Shown here in pieces: positions 1-8,931 of a stretch of DNA of 64,000 nucleotides. The notes under the pieces were generated by a model. The model saw nothing but the letters and a program-made list of their open reading frames with translations. It searched no databases and was not told the origin of the DNA. The DNA is from Clostridium sp. 12(A). GTDB lineage: Bacteria; Bacillota; Clostridia; Lachnospirales; Lachnospiraceae. The position numbers and the translations under genes are program-made. The first letter of the stretch is position 1, and each line of letters begins with the position of its first letter. The DNA lies in contig JAGI01000002.1 of NCBI GenBank assembly GCA_000526575.1, positions 1,922,001-1,986,000 of the forward strand. Reading direction: 5' to 3'.

Positions 1-741
1 CTGATTGAGCTTTAACTGCAATGGAGTCTCTTCCTCTTTCGCGGTGTTAATTGCATCAGCAATACGCCCAATCTCTGTATCCATTCCTGTATAACATACA
101 ACGGCTTTTCCTCTTCCATAAACGATGGTAGAGCCGGTATATACCATGTTTTTTCTATCACCCAGAGTAACTTCCTGAAAGCCTGTTCCTATGGTTTTTT
201 CCGTTTTTGTTACAGATGTTGATTCTCCTGTCAGGGCAGCCTCTTCCACTTTTAAACTGGCACATTCAATTAATCTTGAATCTGCAGGTACTGCATCCCC
301 TGCTTCTAATAGAATAATATCTCCTGGAACAAGATCTTCGGAACGAACACTTTCGATTTTATCATTTCTTATCACATTTGATGTGGCGGCTGCCATATCC
401 TGAAGCGCTTCTATGGCGGCTTCTGCTTTTGATTCCTGATATACTCCAAGTGCTGCATTGATGGTAACAACAAGAAGAATAATGACAGTATCTATCATGC
501 TTTCACCCACATAGAGTGAAGTAATTCCTGAAATAACTGCTGCAATGATAAGTACAACGTTCATAAAATTGATCAGTTCGTTAAAAAACTTTTGAATCAG
601 GCTGGGTTTTACACCTTCTTTTAATTTATTTAAACCATATTTTGATTTTCGTTCCTCCACCTGCGCACTGGAAAGCCCCTGAGTCGATGTTTCAAGATTT
701 TTAAGTACATCAGTTGACTCCATTAAATACTCTTTTTGCAT
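1..741 (-). CDS. P-type cation-transporting ATPase, N-terminal part (runs off the left edge)
   Basis: Only the first 247 codons are inside the window. They encode a cation-ATPase N-terminal domain (about residues 1-50), two membrane spans (about 57-73 and 82-100) and an actuator domain with the TGES loop at residues 171-174, which serves dephosphorylation. This layout fits the P2-type (Ca2+ or Na+/K+-like) E1-E2 ATPases that pump cations out across the plasma membrane. The phosphorylation motif DKTG and the ion-binding helices lie outside, so the ion cannot be told. The start is an ATG 5 bases after GGGAGAAG. Family assignment is firm; substrate is unknown. Confidence 0.88.
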   Translation of the reverse strand, partial: MQKEYLMESTDVLKNLETSTQGLSSAQVEERKSKYGLNKLKEGVKPSLIQKFFNELINFMNVVLIIAAVISGITSLYVGESMIDTVIILLVVTINAALGVYQESKAEAAIEALQDMAAATSNVIRNDKIESVRSEDLVPGDIILLEAGDAVPADSRLIECASLKVEEAALTGESTSVTKTEKTIGTGFQEVTLGDRKNMVYTGSTIVYGRGKAVVCYTGMDTEIGRIADAINTAKEEETPLQLKLNQ

Positions 742-797
742 TTTTCTTCTCCCGCTTTTTTATGCATAATGCGAAAACAGTCTGAACAGATTCTTTA

Positions 798-1706
798 TTA
801 TTTCATGCCCTTATCTGTATTTTCCTTAAGCACTTTTGATAGAGCTTCAATTCCTTCTTCACAAAGGTAGTTAAATGGTCTTCTGCAATCGCCTACTGGG
901 TAGCCTAACATAGCCACTGCTTTCTTAACAACCGTATTCGGATTACCATATTTAAATACAGCTCTAAAACTTGCAATGGATTCCTGAACCACTTCTGCCT
1001 CTTCTAATTTACCATCAATAAATAAGTTGTAAATGGATGATAATACTTCTGGATATACATTAGAGCAACCCGCAATACCACCAAAGCCACCTTCTTTTAG
1101 GCATGGAAGAATCAGAGAATCATTACCGGAAAGTACATAGAAGTCTTTTTCAAGTTCACGTGTTTCCGTAATATAAGCTTTTAGATTATCCCAATCACCG
1201 CTTGAATCCTTGGCTCCAACAATTAAATCTACGTCCTTTGCAAGTTTTGCAATGGTTTCAGGCAGCAGCTTGTTGCCAGTACGTGCAGGTATATTATAAA
1301 GTACGATTGGCGTATCAACATGCTTTGCTATTTCAACATAGTGATCATATAATTCTTTCTGTGACGCAACTGCAAAACTTGGAGTGATAATTGATAAAAC
1401 ATCTGCGCCCAGCTCTTCTGCTTTCTTACTCATACGGATTGTATCTTTTGTAGAGATTAAACCGGAGCCAGCATATACAGGTACTCTTCCCTTCACCTGA
1501 TCGATGGTAGCTTCCAGTACTTCAATCTTTTCGTTTTCGCTTAATATGTAGCCTTCCCCATTGGTTCCAAATGGGAAGATTCCATGTACTCCACCGCTAA
1601 TAAGGCGTTCAACCTGATTGCGAAGTTCTGTAAGATTTACAGACTCATCTGCATTCATTGGTGTTAAAATTGGGGTAATGATACCTTTTAATTCTACTTT
1701 TTTCAT
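798..1706 (-). CDS. Dihydrodipicolinate synthase / N-acetylneuraminate lyase family aldolase
   Basis: A 302-residue class I aldolase-type TIM barrel. It shows the family signature GTNGEG (47-52), the catalytic Tyr137 in LYNIPARTG and the Schiff-base Lys166 in VGAKDSSGDW. These enzymes make or break a carbon-carbon bond next to a 2-oxo acid, usually pyruvate. It is the last gene of an operon with a DUF1537 kinase, a PdxA-like dehydrogenase and an iron alcohol dehydrogenase (gaps of 13-19 bases). A catabolic lyase or dehydratase of a sugar acid is therefore more likely than lysine biosynthesis. True substrate not readable from sequence. Confidence 0.85.
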   Translation of the reverse strand: MKKVELKGIITPILTPMNADESVNLTELRNQVERLISGGVHGIFPFGTNGEGYILSENEKIEVLEATIDQVKGRVPVYAGSGLISTKDTIRMSKKAEELGADVLSIITPSFAVASQKELYDHYVEIAKHVDTPIVLYNIPARTGNKLLPETIAKLAKDVDLIVGAKDSSGDWDNLKAYITETRELEKDFYVLSGNDSLILPCLKEGGFGGIAGCSNVYPEVLSSIYNLFIDGKLEEAEVVQESIASFRAVFKYGNPNTVVKKAVAMLGYPVGDCRRPFNYLCEEGIEALSKVLKENTDKGMK

Positions 1707-1725
1707 TATAATTGTCCTCCTAGAC

Positions 1726-2979
1726 TTATTTTATTATTTTTAGTGCAATTCTACACAAAATATCCTCGGTTCCAAATCCTCCAGACTTCGAGATAATCTG
1801 TTGGTTATACCCATTCCATATAAGCTTAGAAACAACTAACCCTGGTTCTATCTCACACACTGGTTCTATATGGGTACACCCAACTAGTTTCATATATCCC
1901 ATCAGTGTATCTCCTCCTGTCATAAGGATGGTCAAGTCAATCTTTTCCTCTGCAAGAGCTTTTACAATATGTCCATGTGCCTGTGGGATCAATGTTCTTA
2001 GCTCATCAATATTCTTACTTTTGTCAGCCACAAAATTCACAATATTTTCTTCCGTGTCAAAAGAATCCACAATTACTTTTTTGTTGGTTCTACACATAGT
2101 TACGATTTCTTCTAAGAATTTCTTGCCTTCCAAAGTATTGTAATAATCAGTATCGTACTTTTGCTCCATAGTGAGCTTTTTTCTTATAAAGCTATCATTA
2201 CGTTCTGCATATTCTAATTGGTTGAGTGTAATCTTATTTAGGCTTCCACAAGCCACATACAAACCATCCGTCTTTTCATAGGATGATACCTCTTTGGAAT
2301 TGCATAAAACCTTTTCTGCCAATCGCTCTCCAAGCACTGCACAGCCTGCGATGAGTTTCAGCCCATTCATTTTGACTAATTCGTCTAATCTATAATCAAT
2401 ATCTCTCACGGATAGAGTGTCGCATACAATTATTTCTGACATGGAATTCTTCTCATCCGTAATGGGTTCTTCTGCACTTTTACAAATAACAGAAATGTCA
2501 CTCTGGTCCTTTATAATATCTGGGATATAGGACTTAGTAACTGGATCAAATGGATCTTTTCCAAACACACTGTTCTCCAGTAACTCTCCAGATATATAGT
2601 GGACACCGCCCTTTGTAATTCTTCCAATTTCCGGATGCCCTGGGAGAAAATAAATCGGAACGCCTTTTACCGCATCAGCTACCGCCTGAAGTTCGGAACC
2701 AATATTTCCACGTAAGGCGGAATCCGTTTTTTTAAATATAATTTCGATTCCTTTTTTGTGCGCCCAATCAGCAATGCTGTATACGACCTCATAAGAATCC
2801 TCTGCTGACATTGGTCTGGACTCTGAATCTACCACAATAATTTCAGTGTCTGTTTTTACATCACTTTCATTTAGCTTACCTTCTGTGAAAACCTGAGTAC
2901 GTATCCCACGTTTGGCAAATTGTATGCCTGTATCTAACGCCCCAGTAATATCATCTGCTATGATCAACATCTTACCCAT
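1726..2979 (-). CDS. Four-carbon acid sugar kinase (DUF1537 family)
   Basis: A 417-residue protein. Its N-terminal domain carries the hallmark ADDITGALDTG (8-18), and its C-terminal nucleotide-binding domain has MTGGDT (353-358) and KSGGFGTED (398-406). Members phosphorylate D-threonate, D- or L-erythronate or related C4 acids with ATP in the cytoplasm. Characterised DtnK-type kinases work with a PdxA2 dehydrogenase, which is encoded 18 bases downstream of the next gene upstream here. The exact acid is not predictable from motifs. Length is normal for the family, and the start ATG follows AAGGAGGG. Confidence 0.87.
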   Translation of the reverse strand: MGKMLIIADDITGALDTGIQFAKRGIRTQVFTEGKLNESDVKTDTEIIVVDSESRPMSAEDSYEVVYSIADWAHKKGIEIIFKKTDSALRGNIGSELQAVADAVKGVPIYFLPGHPEIGRITKGGVHYISGELLENSVFGKDPFDPVTKSYIPDIIKDQSDISVICKSAEEPITDEKNSMSEIIVCDTLSVRDIDYRLDELVKMNGLKLIAGCAVLGERLAEKVLCNSKEVSSYEKTDGLYVACGSLNKITLNQLEYAERNDSFIRKKLTMEQKYDTDYYNTLEGKKFLEEIVTMCRTNKKVIVDSFDTEENIVNFVADKSKNIDELRTLIPQAHGHIVKALAEEKIDLTILMTGGDTLMGYMKLVGCTHIEPVCEIEPGLVVSKLIWNGYNQQIISKSGGFGTEDILCRIALKIIK

Positions 2980-2997
2980 ACAATCCCCCTCCTTAGA

Positions 2998-4038
2998 TTA
3001 CTTATTTGACGCCAGGCGAATCGCATAGTCAATTGAATGAGCAAGGCTTAATTCGCTGGAGATTCCTTTTCCAGCCAGGTCAAAGCCTGTTCCATGGTCC
3101 ACAGACACTCTTATAATTGGAATACCAAGTGTGATATTTACCCCTGATACAGCATCCCATTTTTTAAGCTCCTTATTATATTGAAAGCCCTTAACCTTTA
3201 AGGGGATATGTCCCTGATCGTGATACATTGCAACAACAATATCATACCAGCCGCCTAAGGCTTTTGAAAAAATAGTATCAGGAGGTGTGGGGATTCCTTC
3301 GGGTATGCAGATACCTTCTGCTATGGCCTCATCAATTGCTGGTTGAATCTCTTCGATCTCCTCTGTACCAAACAGACCATTTTCTCCGCAATGGGGATTT
3401 AATCCAGCTACTCCGATTTTCGGATTTTCGATACCAATGGCTTTACAGCCCTCATTTGCAATTCTAATTACTTCTAACACTCTGGCTTTTTTCACTCTAT
3501 CACAGGCCTGACGAAGAGAAACATGAGTGGATACATGGACCACCCTTAAATCTTCATGGGCCAGCATCATGGTATATCGATCGGTATGAGTGTATTCTGC
3601 ATAGATTTCCGTATGTCCTGAGTAATGATGTCCAGCCATGTTGATTGCTTCTTTATTTAATGCATTGGTTACCGTTGCATCAATGGATCCATTCATTGCC
3701 AGTTCAATTACTTTGACAACATATTGAAATGCTGCTTCGCCGCACATCTTAGATATTTTCCCATAGATATGCTTTTCCATATCAACCAGACCCATGTCAT
3801 AAACATCAATGGTTCCATATTCAAAGACTGCATCTTCCACCTTCTTAACCCCATGGATTTTAATTTCATTTTCCTTATTCAGTCTTTTTACGATTTCTTC
3901 CATACAACTGGCATCCCCGATTATGATAGGACGACACGTTTCATATACCTTTTTATCCAGCAATACCTTTACGGATAACTCAGATCCATTACCAGCCGGA
4001 TCACCCATAGTGATTCCAATAATCGGTCTTTTCTTCAT
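2998..4038 (-). CDS. PdxA-like 4-phosphate dehydrogenase (probable PdxA2, threonate/erythronate 4-phosphate)
   Basis: A 346-residue member of the 4-hydroxythreonine-4-phosphate dehydrogenase family. It shows GITMGDPAGNGSE (8-20) and metal-ligand histidines in GHTE (His142), LNPHCGE (His216) and MYHDQGH (273-277), plus a C-terminal SVDHGTGFDLAGKG. PdxA of vitamin B6 synthesis and PdxA2 of sugar-acid breakdown share these motifs. Position between a DUF1537 kinase and an iron alcohol dehydrogenase points to PdxA2, which oxidises and decarboxylates a C4 acid 4-phosphate, giving dihydroxyacetone phosphate in the known D-threonate route. No other pyridoxine gene is nearby. Confidence 0.85.
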   Translation of the reverse strand: MKKRPIIGITMGDPAGNGSELSVKVLLDKKVYETCRPIIIGDASCMEEIVKRLNKENEIKIHGVKKVEDAVFEYGTIDVYDMGLVDMEKHIYGKISKMCGEAAFQYVVKVIELAMNGSIDATVTNALNKEAINMAGHHYSGHTEIYAEYTHTDRYTMMLAHEDLRVVHVSTHVSLRQACDRVKKARVLEVIRIANEGCKAIGIENPKIGVAGLNPHCGENGLFGTEEIEEIQPAIDEAIAEGICIPEGIPTPPDTIFSKALGGWYDIVVAMYHDQGHIPLKVKGFQYNKELKKWDAVSGVNITLGIPIIRVSVDHGTGFDLAGKGISSELSLAHSIDYAIRLASNK

Positions 4039-4051
4039 TGTCTCACCTTCC

Positions 4052-5206
4052 TTATTTAAGAACCTTTAAGTAAATATTTCTTATATCTTCAAGGCTTAAT
4101 TCCTTCCTATTATTAACAAGTAATCTCTGTTGTTTGCTTCCTGCTTCTACTAAAGTTTCTAAATCTTCCTTCTTAACACCAAATTCTTTTAGATCTGTAG
4201 GAATGTTGGTGGTTTTCACAATATCAGCAATCTGATCAATGACATACTGTGCTTTCTCAGCCTGGGTTTTTACTGGTATACCATGGAATACCGCATCATA
4301 TAACTTAGCAAGTCTGTCTTCACATGCATCTTTATTAAATTCCATAACATGCGCAAATAAAATAGCATTGGATACACCATGAGCAATATGATATTTTCCT
4401 CCAAGGGGGTAAGATAGCGCATGAACTGCTGTTGTACCGCTTCCAGTAATGGCGACACCACCATAAAAGGCACCTAAGAGCAGATTGTTTTTTGCTTCTA
4501 AATTATCAGCATCATCATATGCTTCTCTGATATTATTAAAAATTAATTTAGCTCCTGCAAGCGCATAGGTGTCAGATAATGGAGTTGCTTTTTTTGATGT
4601 ATAACACTCGACAACGTGAGCCAGTGCATCCACACCAGTCGCTGCAACGATTGATCTTGGAAGCTTCTTGATGAAATTTGCATCAAGGATTACGTAATCC
4701 GGAATCATATTGTCATTAACAATTCCTTTTTTCGATTGTTCTTCTGGAATTGCAACAATTGCATTACAAGTCGCCTCGGAGCCAGTACCGCAAGTAGTAG
4801 GAATCATGATTGTTTTCAGTTGTTTTCTTGCCTGTGTCGGATCATTGAGTAAATCTTTTACGGTGTATGTGGCACCTTTTAAAACAGAGCAAAGTTTTGC
4901 AACATCCATAACGCTGCCACCACCAATGGCAATGATCAAATCACCATCATAATCCTCGGCTTCTTTTATCACTCTTTCTGCATCCTGATAAGCAGGTTCT
5001 GGTATCAAATCATCATATACCTTATACTGCGTATTCATTTCATCGAAATGGTTTGTCAAAATATCTAAGAGTCCATGTTCACGTATCCCTTTATCTGTAA
5101 ATATAATAATTTTCTTTGAATCTTCTTTCTTTATTATGGCATTTACATGTTCAATACTTCCTGGTCCGCCATATACGCAAGATGGAATTTTAATTTGGTA
5201 GCTCAT
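4052..5206 (-). CDS. Iron-containing alcohol dehydrogenase
   Basis: A 384-residue group III (Fe-dependent) dehydrogenase. It has the NAD-binding GGGSVMD loop at about 95-101, the PTTCGTGSEAT motif and the metal motif around HALSYPLGGKYHIAHG. This family interconverts alcohols and aldehydes with NAD(P)H. It is the first gene of the sugar-acid operon, 13 bases ahead of the PdxA-like gene, with AGGAGG 7 bases before the ATG. It could oxidise the incoming substrate to the acid or recycle NADH by reducing an aldehyde made by the operon aldolase; the sequence does not decide. Confidence 0.87.
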   Translation of the reverse strand: MSYQIKIPSCVYGGPGSIEHVNAIIKKEDSKKIIIFTDKGIREHGLLDILTNHFDEMNTQYKVYDDLIPEPAYQDAERVIKEAEDYDGDLIIAIGGGSVMDVAKLCSVLKGATYTVKDLLNDPTQARKQLKTIMIPTTCGTGSEATCNAIVAIPEEQSKKGIVNDNMIPDYVILDANFIKKLPRSIVAATGVDALAHVVECYTSKKATPLSDTYALAGAKLIFNNIREAYDDADNLEAKNNLLLGAFYGGVAITGSGTTAVHALSYPLGGKYHIAHGVSNAILFAHVMEFNKDACEDRLAKLYDAVFHGIPVKTQAEKAQYVIDQIADIVKTTNIPTDLKEFGVKKEDLETLVEAGSKQQRLLVNNRKELSLEDIRNIYLKVLK

Positions 5207-5268
5207 TTCAGTTCCTCCTAGTTATTTTCTCGTCTCAATATAAAACATTTTTTTCATATACCTATCTT

Positions 5269-5283
5269 ACACTATCACAGTGT
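5269..5283. promoter_or_regulatory. Candidate operator inside the promoter spacer of the sugar-acid operon
   Basis: Inverted repeat ACACT-N5-AGTGT. On the minus strand it lies between a possible -35 (TTGAAT) and -10 (TAAGAT) 18 bases apart, upstream of the Fe-alcohol dehydrogenase. It is in the divergent region shared with the regulator at 5424, so it is a plausible binding site for that protein. Short arms; moderate support. Confidence 0.4.
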
Positions 5284-5293
5284 GGCGATTCAA

Positions 5294-5308
5294 GCGATAT
5301 ACTTTCCA
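5294..5308 (-). promoter_or_regulatory. Weak -24/-12-like element (GG-N10-GC)
   Basis: The minus strand reads TTGGAAAGTATATCGCTT, which has the invariant sigma54 spacing (GG, ten bases, GC) but matches the rest of the consensus poorly. It is worth noting because the divergent regulator belongs to a family that normally works with sigma54. However, that regulator lacks the sigma54 contact loop, so this may be chance. Confidence 0.25.
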
Positions 5309-5346
5309 ATTTACGTCTTATATTAATACATATTATTTTTAAATCG

Positions 5347-5375
5347 TTGCTTTTTGCGACATTTGATCATATAAT
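5347..5375 (+). promoter_or_regulatory. Sigma-A promoter of the PrpR_N-type regulator gene
   Basis: TTGCTT (5347-5352), 17 bases, TATAAT (5370-5375), about 48 bases before the start codon of the plus-strand regulator. The match to the vegetative consensus is strong. Confidence 0.7.
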
Positions 5376-5423
5376 AAGATTAAAATCAACGAACAAAACA
5401 GTTTTTACACATTGGGAGAGCTT

Positions 5424-7214
5424 ATGCAGAAGGTTAAGATACTTGTCATTGCCCCATACGAGGGAATGACAGAAATATTTGAGAATATTTCCAAAAATCG
5501 TGAAGATATAGAATTGACAATTCAAACTGGAGATTTAAATACCGGGCGAAAAATTGTTGAAAACTTAGCTCATAAGAATTATGATGTCATTATTTCAAGA
5601 GGTGGTACGGCTGAGCTGATTCGATCCTCTGTGGAAATTCCCGTTGTTGATATTTCGATTTCGGGCTACGACATTCTTCGTAGTATTAAAATGGCCGAAA
5701 GTTACTCTGGCAAGCTTGTGATTGCTGGATTTTCCGGAATTACCAAGCAGGCAAGGGTGCTCTGTGATCTGCTTCAATATGATATTAACATAATTACTTT
5801 TACAAGCGAGGATGGTGCACTTGCTGCTCTTCGCCAGGCAAGAAGCAACGGCGCATCTCTGGTACTTTGTGATATGACTGGTGCAAATTATGCAAAAATA
5901 TTAAATATGAACTCCATTCTCATAACTTCAGGTACGGAAAGCATTAACGATGCCATCAATGAAGCGAAAAAAATAGTCCATTCTTCCAATCATGTGCACA
6001 AGCAAAAGAATCTTTTTCAGAGCCTTCTCACGGATGAGGACCGGGAGTTCCTGATTTATGATCCTGCAGGTTCTCTATGGTTTTCAAGCTTTTCTATTGA
6101 CGGAATGAATGTATCGCTGATGAATGTGGTTCAAACATACTTAAAAGCCTTCTTAAAGGTTCCAAACCAAAGTGTTGCCAGACAGATACGTGATAAAGTT
6201 TACACGTTCACATGCCGTCATCTCTATATTGATGAGCAAAAATATACTGCTATCATTATAAACCAAAAGCCTGCACTTTTTACGGAGGATGACATTGGAA
6301 TCACCATTTATAATAAACCAGATTCGGATTCTGCAAATTTTTCAAGCTTCTTTGGAGGTTCCAATAAAATCGGTATTACCGCTCATATCATAGAGGAATA
6401 CAGTAAAAGCTATCTGCCCGTTTTAATTACGGGAGAAGATGGCACTGGCAAAGATAAGGTGGCATCTCTTATGTACGAAAATGGTCCATATAGTACATCA
6501 CCTTTTTATGTCATAGACTGTAAATTTATCAGCGAGCGTAAATGGAACCATATTATGAATAATGAGAATTCTCCTCTTGCAGATGTACATTCTACCATAT
6601 ACATTAAAAATATCTGCATGCTCTCTCATTCTCAGCTTGAAAAACTATTTCACTATATCGATCACACTGACCTGGTAAAACGAAATCGCATGATATTCTC
6701 TCTTTTGATTACCAATGAGATATCCCCAGAAGCAACAGCCATGAAAAATCACTTAGAAAAGCGACTCTCCTGTTTGACCTTAAATCTGCTTCCACTAAGA
6801 GAGAGGAGTGACGATATCCCCAGCATTACCGCATTATATCTTCATAAATTAAATGTATCACTCGGAAAACAGATTATTGGTTTAGAAGCAGAGGCCATGG
6901 AACTTTTCACTGCTTTTCCCTGGACTCACAACTTAGATCAACTGCAGCACGTGCTTAAGGAACTTGCTGTAGTTACGAAAACGCCTTATATCACCTACAA
7001 CGATGTGAAATATTTCCTTGATCAGGAAACACCAAAAATACCCTCGCTTCCTTCCTCTGACTTTGATCTAACTCAGACTCTAGATGAAATCAACTATCAA
7101 ATTATATTAACTGTATTGGCTGAGGAGCACGAAAATAAAGAAAAGACTGCAAACAGACTTGGAATCAGCCGCAGTACACTATGGAGAATATTGAAGACTC
7201 ATAATGGGATATAG
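5424..7214 (+). CDS. PrpR_N-domain transcription regulator with degenerate AAA+ domain and Fis-type HTH
   Basis: About 596 residues. An N-terminal PrpR_N (propionate-regulator-like) sensor domain spans about 1-190. A linker and an AAA+ domain with Walker A GEDGTGKD (337-344) follow. The C-terminus is a Fis-like helix-turn-helix (TANRLGISRSTLWRIL). Unlike true sigma54 activators it has no GAFTGA loop, and the Walker B acidic pair is replaced (STIYIKNICML). Divergent from the sugar-acid operon, so it probably senses a pathway metabolite and controls that operon. A TTG start at 5412 is possible, but the ATG at 5424 is preceded by GGGAGAG at good spacing. Confidence 0.85.
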   Translation: MQKVKILVIAPYEGMTEIFENISKNREDIELTIQTGDLNTGRKIVENLAHKNYDVIISRGGTAELIRSSVEIPVVDISISGYDILRSIKMAESYSGKLVIAGFSGITKQARVLCDLLQYDINIITFTSEDGALAALRQARSNGASLVLCDMTGANYAKILNMNSILITSGTESINDAINEAKKIVHSSNHVHKQKNLFQSLLTDEDREFLIYDPAGSLWFSSFSIDGMNVSLMNVVQTYLKAFLKVPNQSVARQIRDKVYTFTCRHLYIDEQKYTAIIINQKPALFTEDDIGITIYNKPDSDSANFSSFFGGSNKIGITAHIIEEYSKSYLPVLITGEDGTGKDKVASLMYENGPYSTSPFYVIDCKFISERKWNHIMNNENSPLADVHSTIYIKNICMLSHSQLEKLFHYIDHTDLVKRNRMIFSLLITNEISPEATAMKNHLEKRLSCLTLNLLPLRERSDDIPSITALYLHKLNVSLGKQIIGLEAEAMELFTAFPWTHNLDQLQHVLKELAVVTKTPYITYNDVKYFLDQETPKIPSLPSSDFDLTQTLDEINYQIILTVLAEEHENKEKTANRLGISRSTLWRILKTHNGI

Positions 7215-7226
7215 ATTAGATTTAGA

Positions 7227-7256
7227 TTCGAGAATCCTGCAAGCAGGATTCTCGAA
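7227..7256. repeat. Perfect 14-bp inverted repeat after the regulator gene
   Basis: Arms TTCGAGAATCCTGC and GCAGGATTCTCGAA separated by two bases, lying between the convergent regulator and bioB. Neither strand has a T-run after the stem, so it is not a textbook intrinsic terminator. It may still stop or protect transcripts, or be a dispersed palindromic repeat. Confidence 0.6.
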
Positions 7257-7366
7257 CTGAGGAAAGTTGCGTTAGCAAAATCTACCGATGACACGAAAAC
7301 GCATTCTGTAGAGATTTATAATAAAAAAGCATTTTTCTATAAGAGATTTATTTTCCTTGGTCTTTA

Positions 7367-8323
7367 TCACGGCTCAACGTAATATTGAAATCCTGCATCA
7401 GTAATCATCTTGATGGTATCATCAATGCCCTGACCATCAGCCGTCAAATAACCGGATGCGAAAATGGAATCTGCTGCGCAGAACATCTGCTTTTCTCTTC
7501 CTTTTAGATAAACCTCTCTGCCTGCTGCACAACGAATGTCCGACTGCGGGCATAAAAGGCGGGCAAGGCATAAGACCTTTAAACAATAATCCCCAGTTAA
7601 ATATGAAGTATCTTTATGCTCCAGGCCTGTTCCTTCTAATGGAATAAGGAAATTGATTGGAACTGCCTTAGGCTGTATGGACTGTATCTGAAAAAGCATA
7701 TCAACCACATCCGTGTTAGTCTCTCCCAATCCGATGATTCCTCCACAACATAATTCAAAACCAAGGCTTTTCAGTCTCTTAATATTGTCCAGGCGTTCCT
7801 CATACGTATGGGAGGTGCAGATATTGGGATAATGCTTTCTGCTGGTATTCAGGTTATGATTGATTCTGTCCACACCTGCTTCTCTTAACATCACTGCCTG
7901 TTGCTCCGTCAAAAAGCCGATAGAACAGCATATGGGGCTGTTGGTTTCTTTTTTCAGCATTCTTACTTCATCAGCAAATTCCCTGATCTCTTCATCTGAA
8001 AAACGGATTCCGCTTAAGCCAATACAATGACGGGCCAAATTCTTCTCCTTTACCGTATATCCGTCCTGTTGCAGCTTCTCATAGGTAATTAGCCTGTATT
8101 TGTCAATATCAGCTTTGGAATCCCTGGATTGAGCACAATAGGTACAATTTTGGGAGCAGTCTCCGCTTCGTGCGTTGGTGAGGAGGTGAATTCCTACGGT
8201 ATTTCCCTTATACTTTTTTCTAATTTCATATACCTCTTCTAAAAGAACTGGAAGCTCCTTGTCCGGCAATTCTAACATGGATAATGCCATCTCTCTTGTC
8301 ATATTCTTAAGATCATACTTCAT
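7367..8323 (-). CDS. bioB: Biotin synthase
   Basis: A 318-residue radical-SAM enzyme that inserts sulfur into dethiobiotin. The cluster cysteines are Cys56, Cys60 and Cys63 in SGDCSQNCTYCAQS. A GIIGLGET stretch and the conserved arginine region near the C-terminus (IRCAAGRE) are present. It follows bioY by 18 bases in a two-gene operon under a BirA-type operator. No bioA, bioD, bioF or bioW is seen here, so the locus combines biotin uptake with the final synthetic step and may use imported dethiobiotin. Confidence 0.93.
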   Translation of the reverse strand: MKYDLKNMTREMALSMLELPDKELPVLLEEVYEIRKKYKGNTVGIHLLTNARSGDCSQNCTYCAQSRDSKADIDKYRLITYEKLQQDGYTVKEKNLARHCIGLSGIRFSDEEIREFADEVRMLKKETNSPICCSIGFLTEQQAVMLREAGVDRINHNLNTSRKHYPNICTSHTYEERLDNIKRLKSLGFELCCGGIIGLGETNTDVVDMLFQIQSIQPKAVPINFLIPLEGTGLEHKDTSYLTGDYCLKVLCLARLLCPQSDIRCAAGREVYLKGREKQMFCAADSIFASGYLTADGQGIDDTIKMITDAGFQYYVEP

Positions 8324-8341
8324 GTTCCTACTCTCCTTTTA

Positions 8342-8866
8342 TTATCTCATAACCGGATACAGCTTTTTTATCAGCGATATACTTAGAACGGTCTTCAAAC
8401 AGTCTCCCGCCAGAAATGGCAGAACACAAACCAATAAAGCTGCCACAAAACCGGTACCAGTGATGAAGCAATACCACAGTGTTCCAAATAGATATGTAAG
8501 TATCCAGCCAGCATATATGGAGACAGCCATTGCTTTCATGGATTTTTTCCCAAACCGTTCCATTAAAAATCCACTAAGATAGGCAGAAAAAATGTAGGCA
8601 ATGATATATCCCCCTGTAGGACCAAATATCCGCCCAGGACCACCAGAGAATCCGGAAAAGACCGGCAGCCCTATTACTCCCAATAAAACATATACGAGCT
8701 GACTTACAGCCCCATATCTGGCTCCTAAAAGGCCTGCGGCTGTATAGGTGGACAAATGGGTCAGATTAACCGGAACGGGACCAATGGGAATGGTAATTTG
8801 AGCGAATACTGCATTTAAAGCGGCAAAGAAAGCACATAGAACCCATTTTCTGCTTGTTGTAATCAT
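8342..8866 (-). CDS. bioY: BioY, substrate-binding (S) component of the biotin ECF transporter
   Basis: About 174 residues with roughly six hydrophobic helices, including the BioY-typical glycine-rich stretch PVFSGFSGGPGRIFGPTGGY. BioY binds biotin in the membrane, alone or with EcfA/EcfT. A longer reading frame exists, but the ATG at 8866 sits 8 bases after AGGAGG, while the next ATG upstream is only 2 bases from it. First gene of the bioY-bioB operon. Confidence 0.92.
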   Translation of the reverse strand: MITTSRKWVLCAFFAALNAVFAQITIPIGPVPVNLTHLSTYTAAGLLGARYGAVSQLVYVLLGVIGLPVFSGFSGGPGRIFGPTGGYIIAYIFSAYLSGFLMERFGKKSMKAMAVSIYAGWILTYLFGTLWYCFITGTGFVAALLVCVLPFLAGDCLKTVLSISLIKKLYPVMR

Positions 8867-8902
8867 GATCATAACCTCCTGATGTAATTTCAATTCTTTG
8901 CC

Positions 8903-8931
8903 ATTATACAAAGACACTCTCTTATTGTCAA
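8903..8931 (-). promoter_or_regulatory. Consensus sigma-A promoter of bioY-bioB
   Basis: On the minus strand TTGACA (8931-8926), 17 bases, TATAAT (8908-8903): a perfect match to both hexamers. Its -35 lies inside the inverted repeat described as a BirA operator, which explains how so strong a promoter could be held off. Confidence 0.88.
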
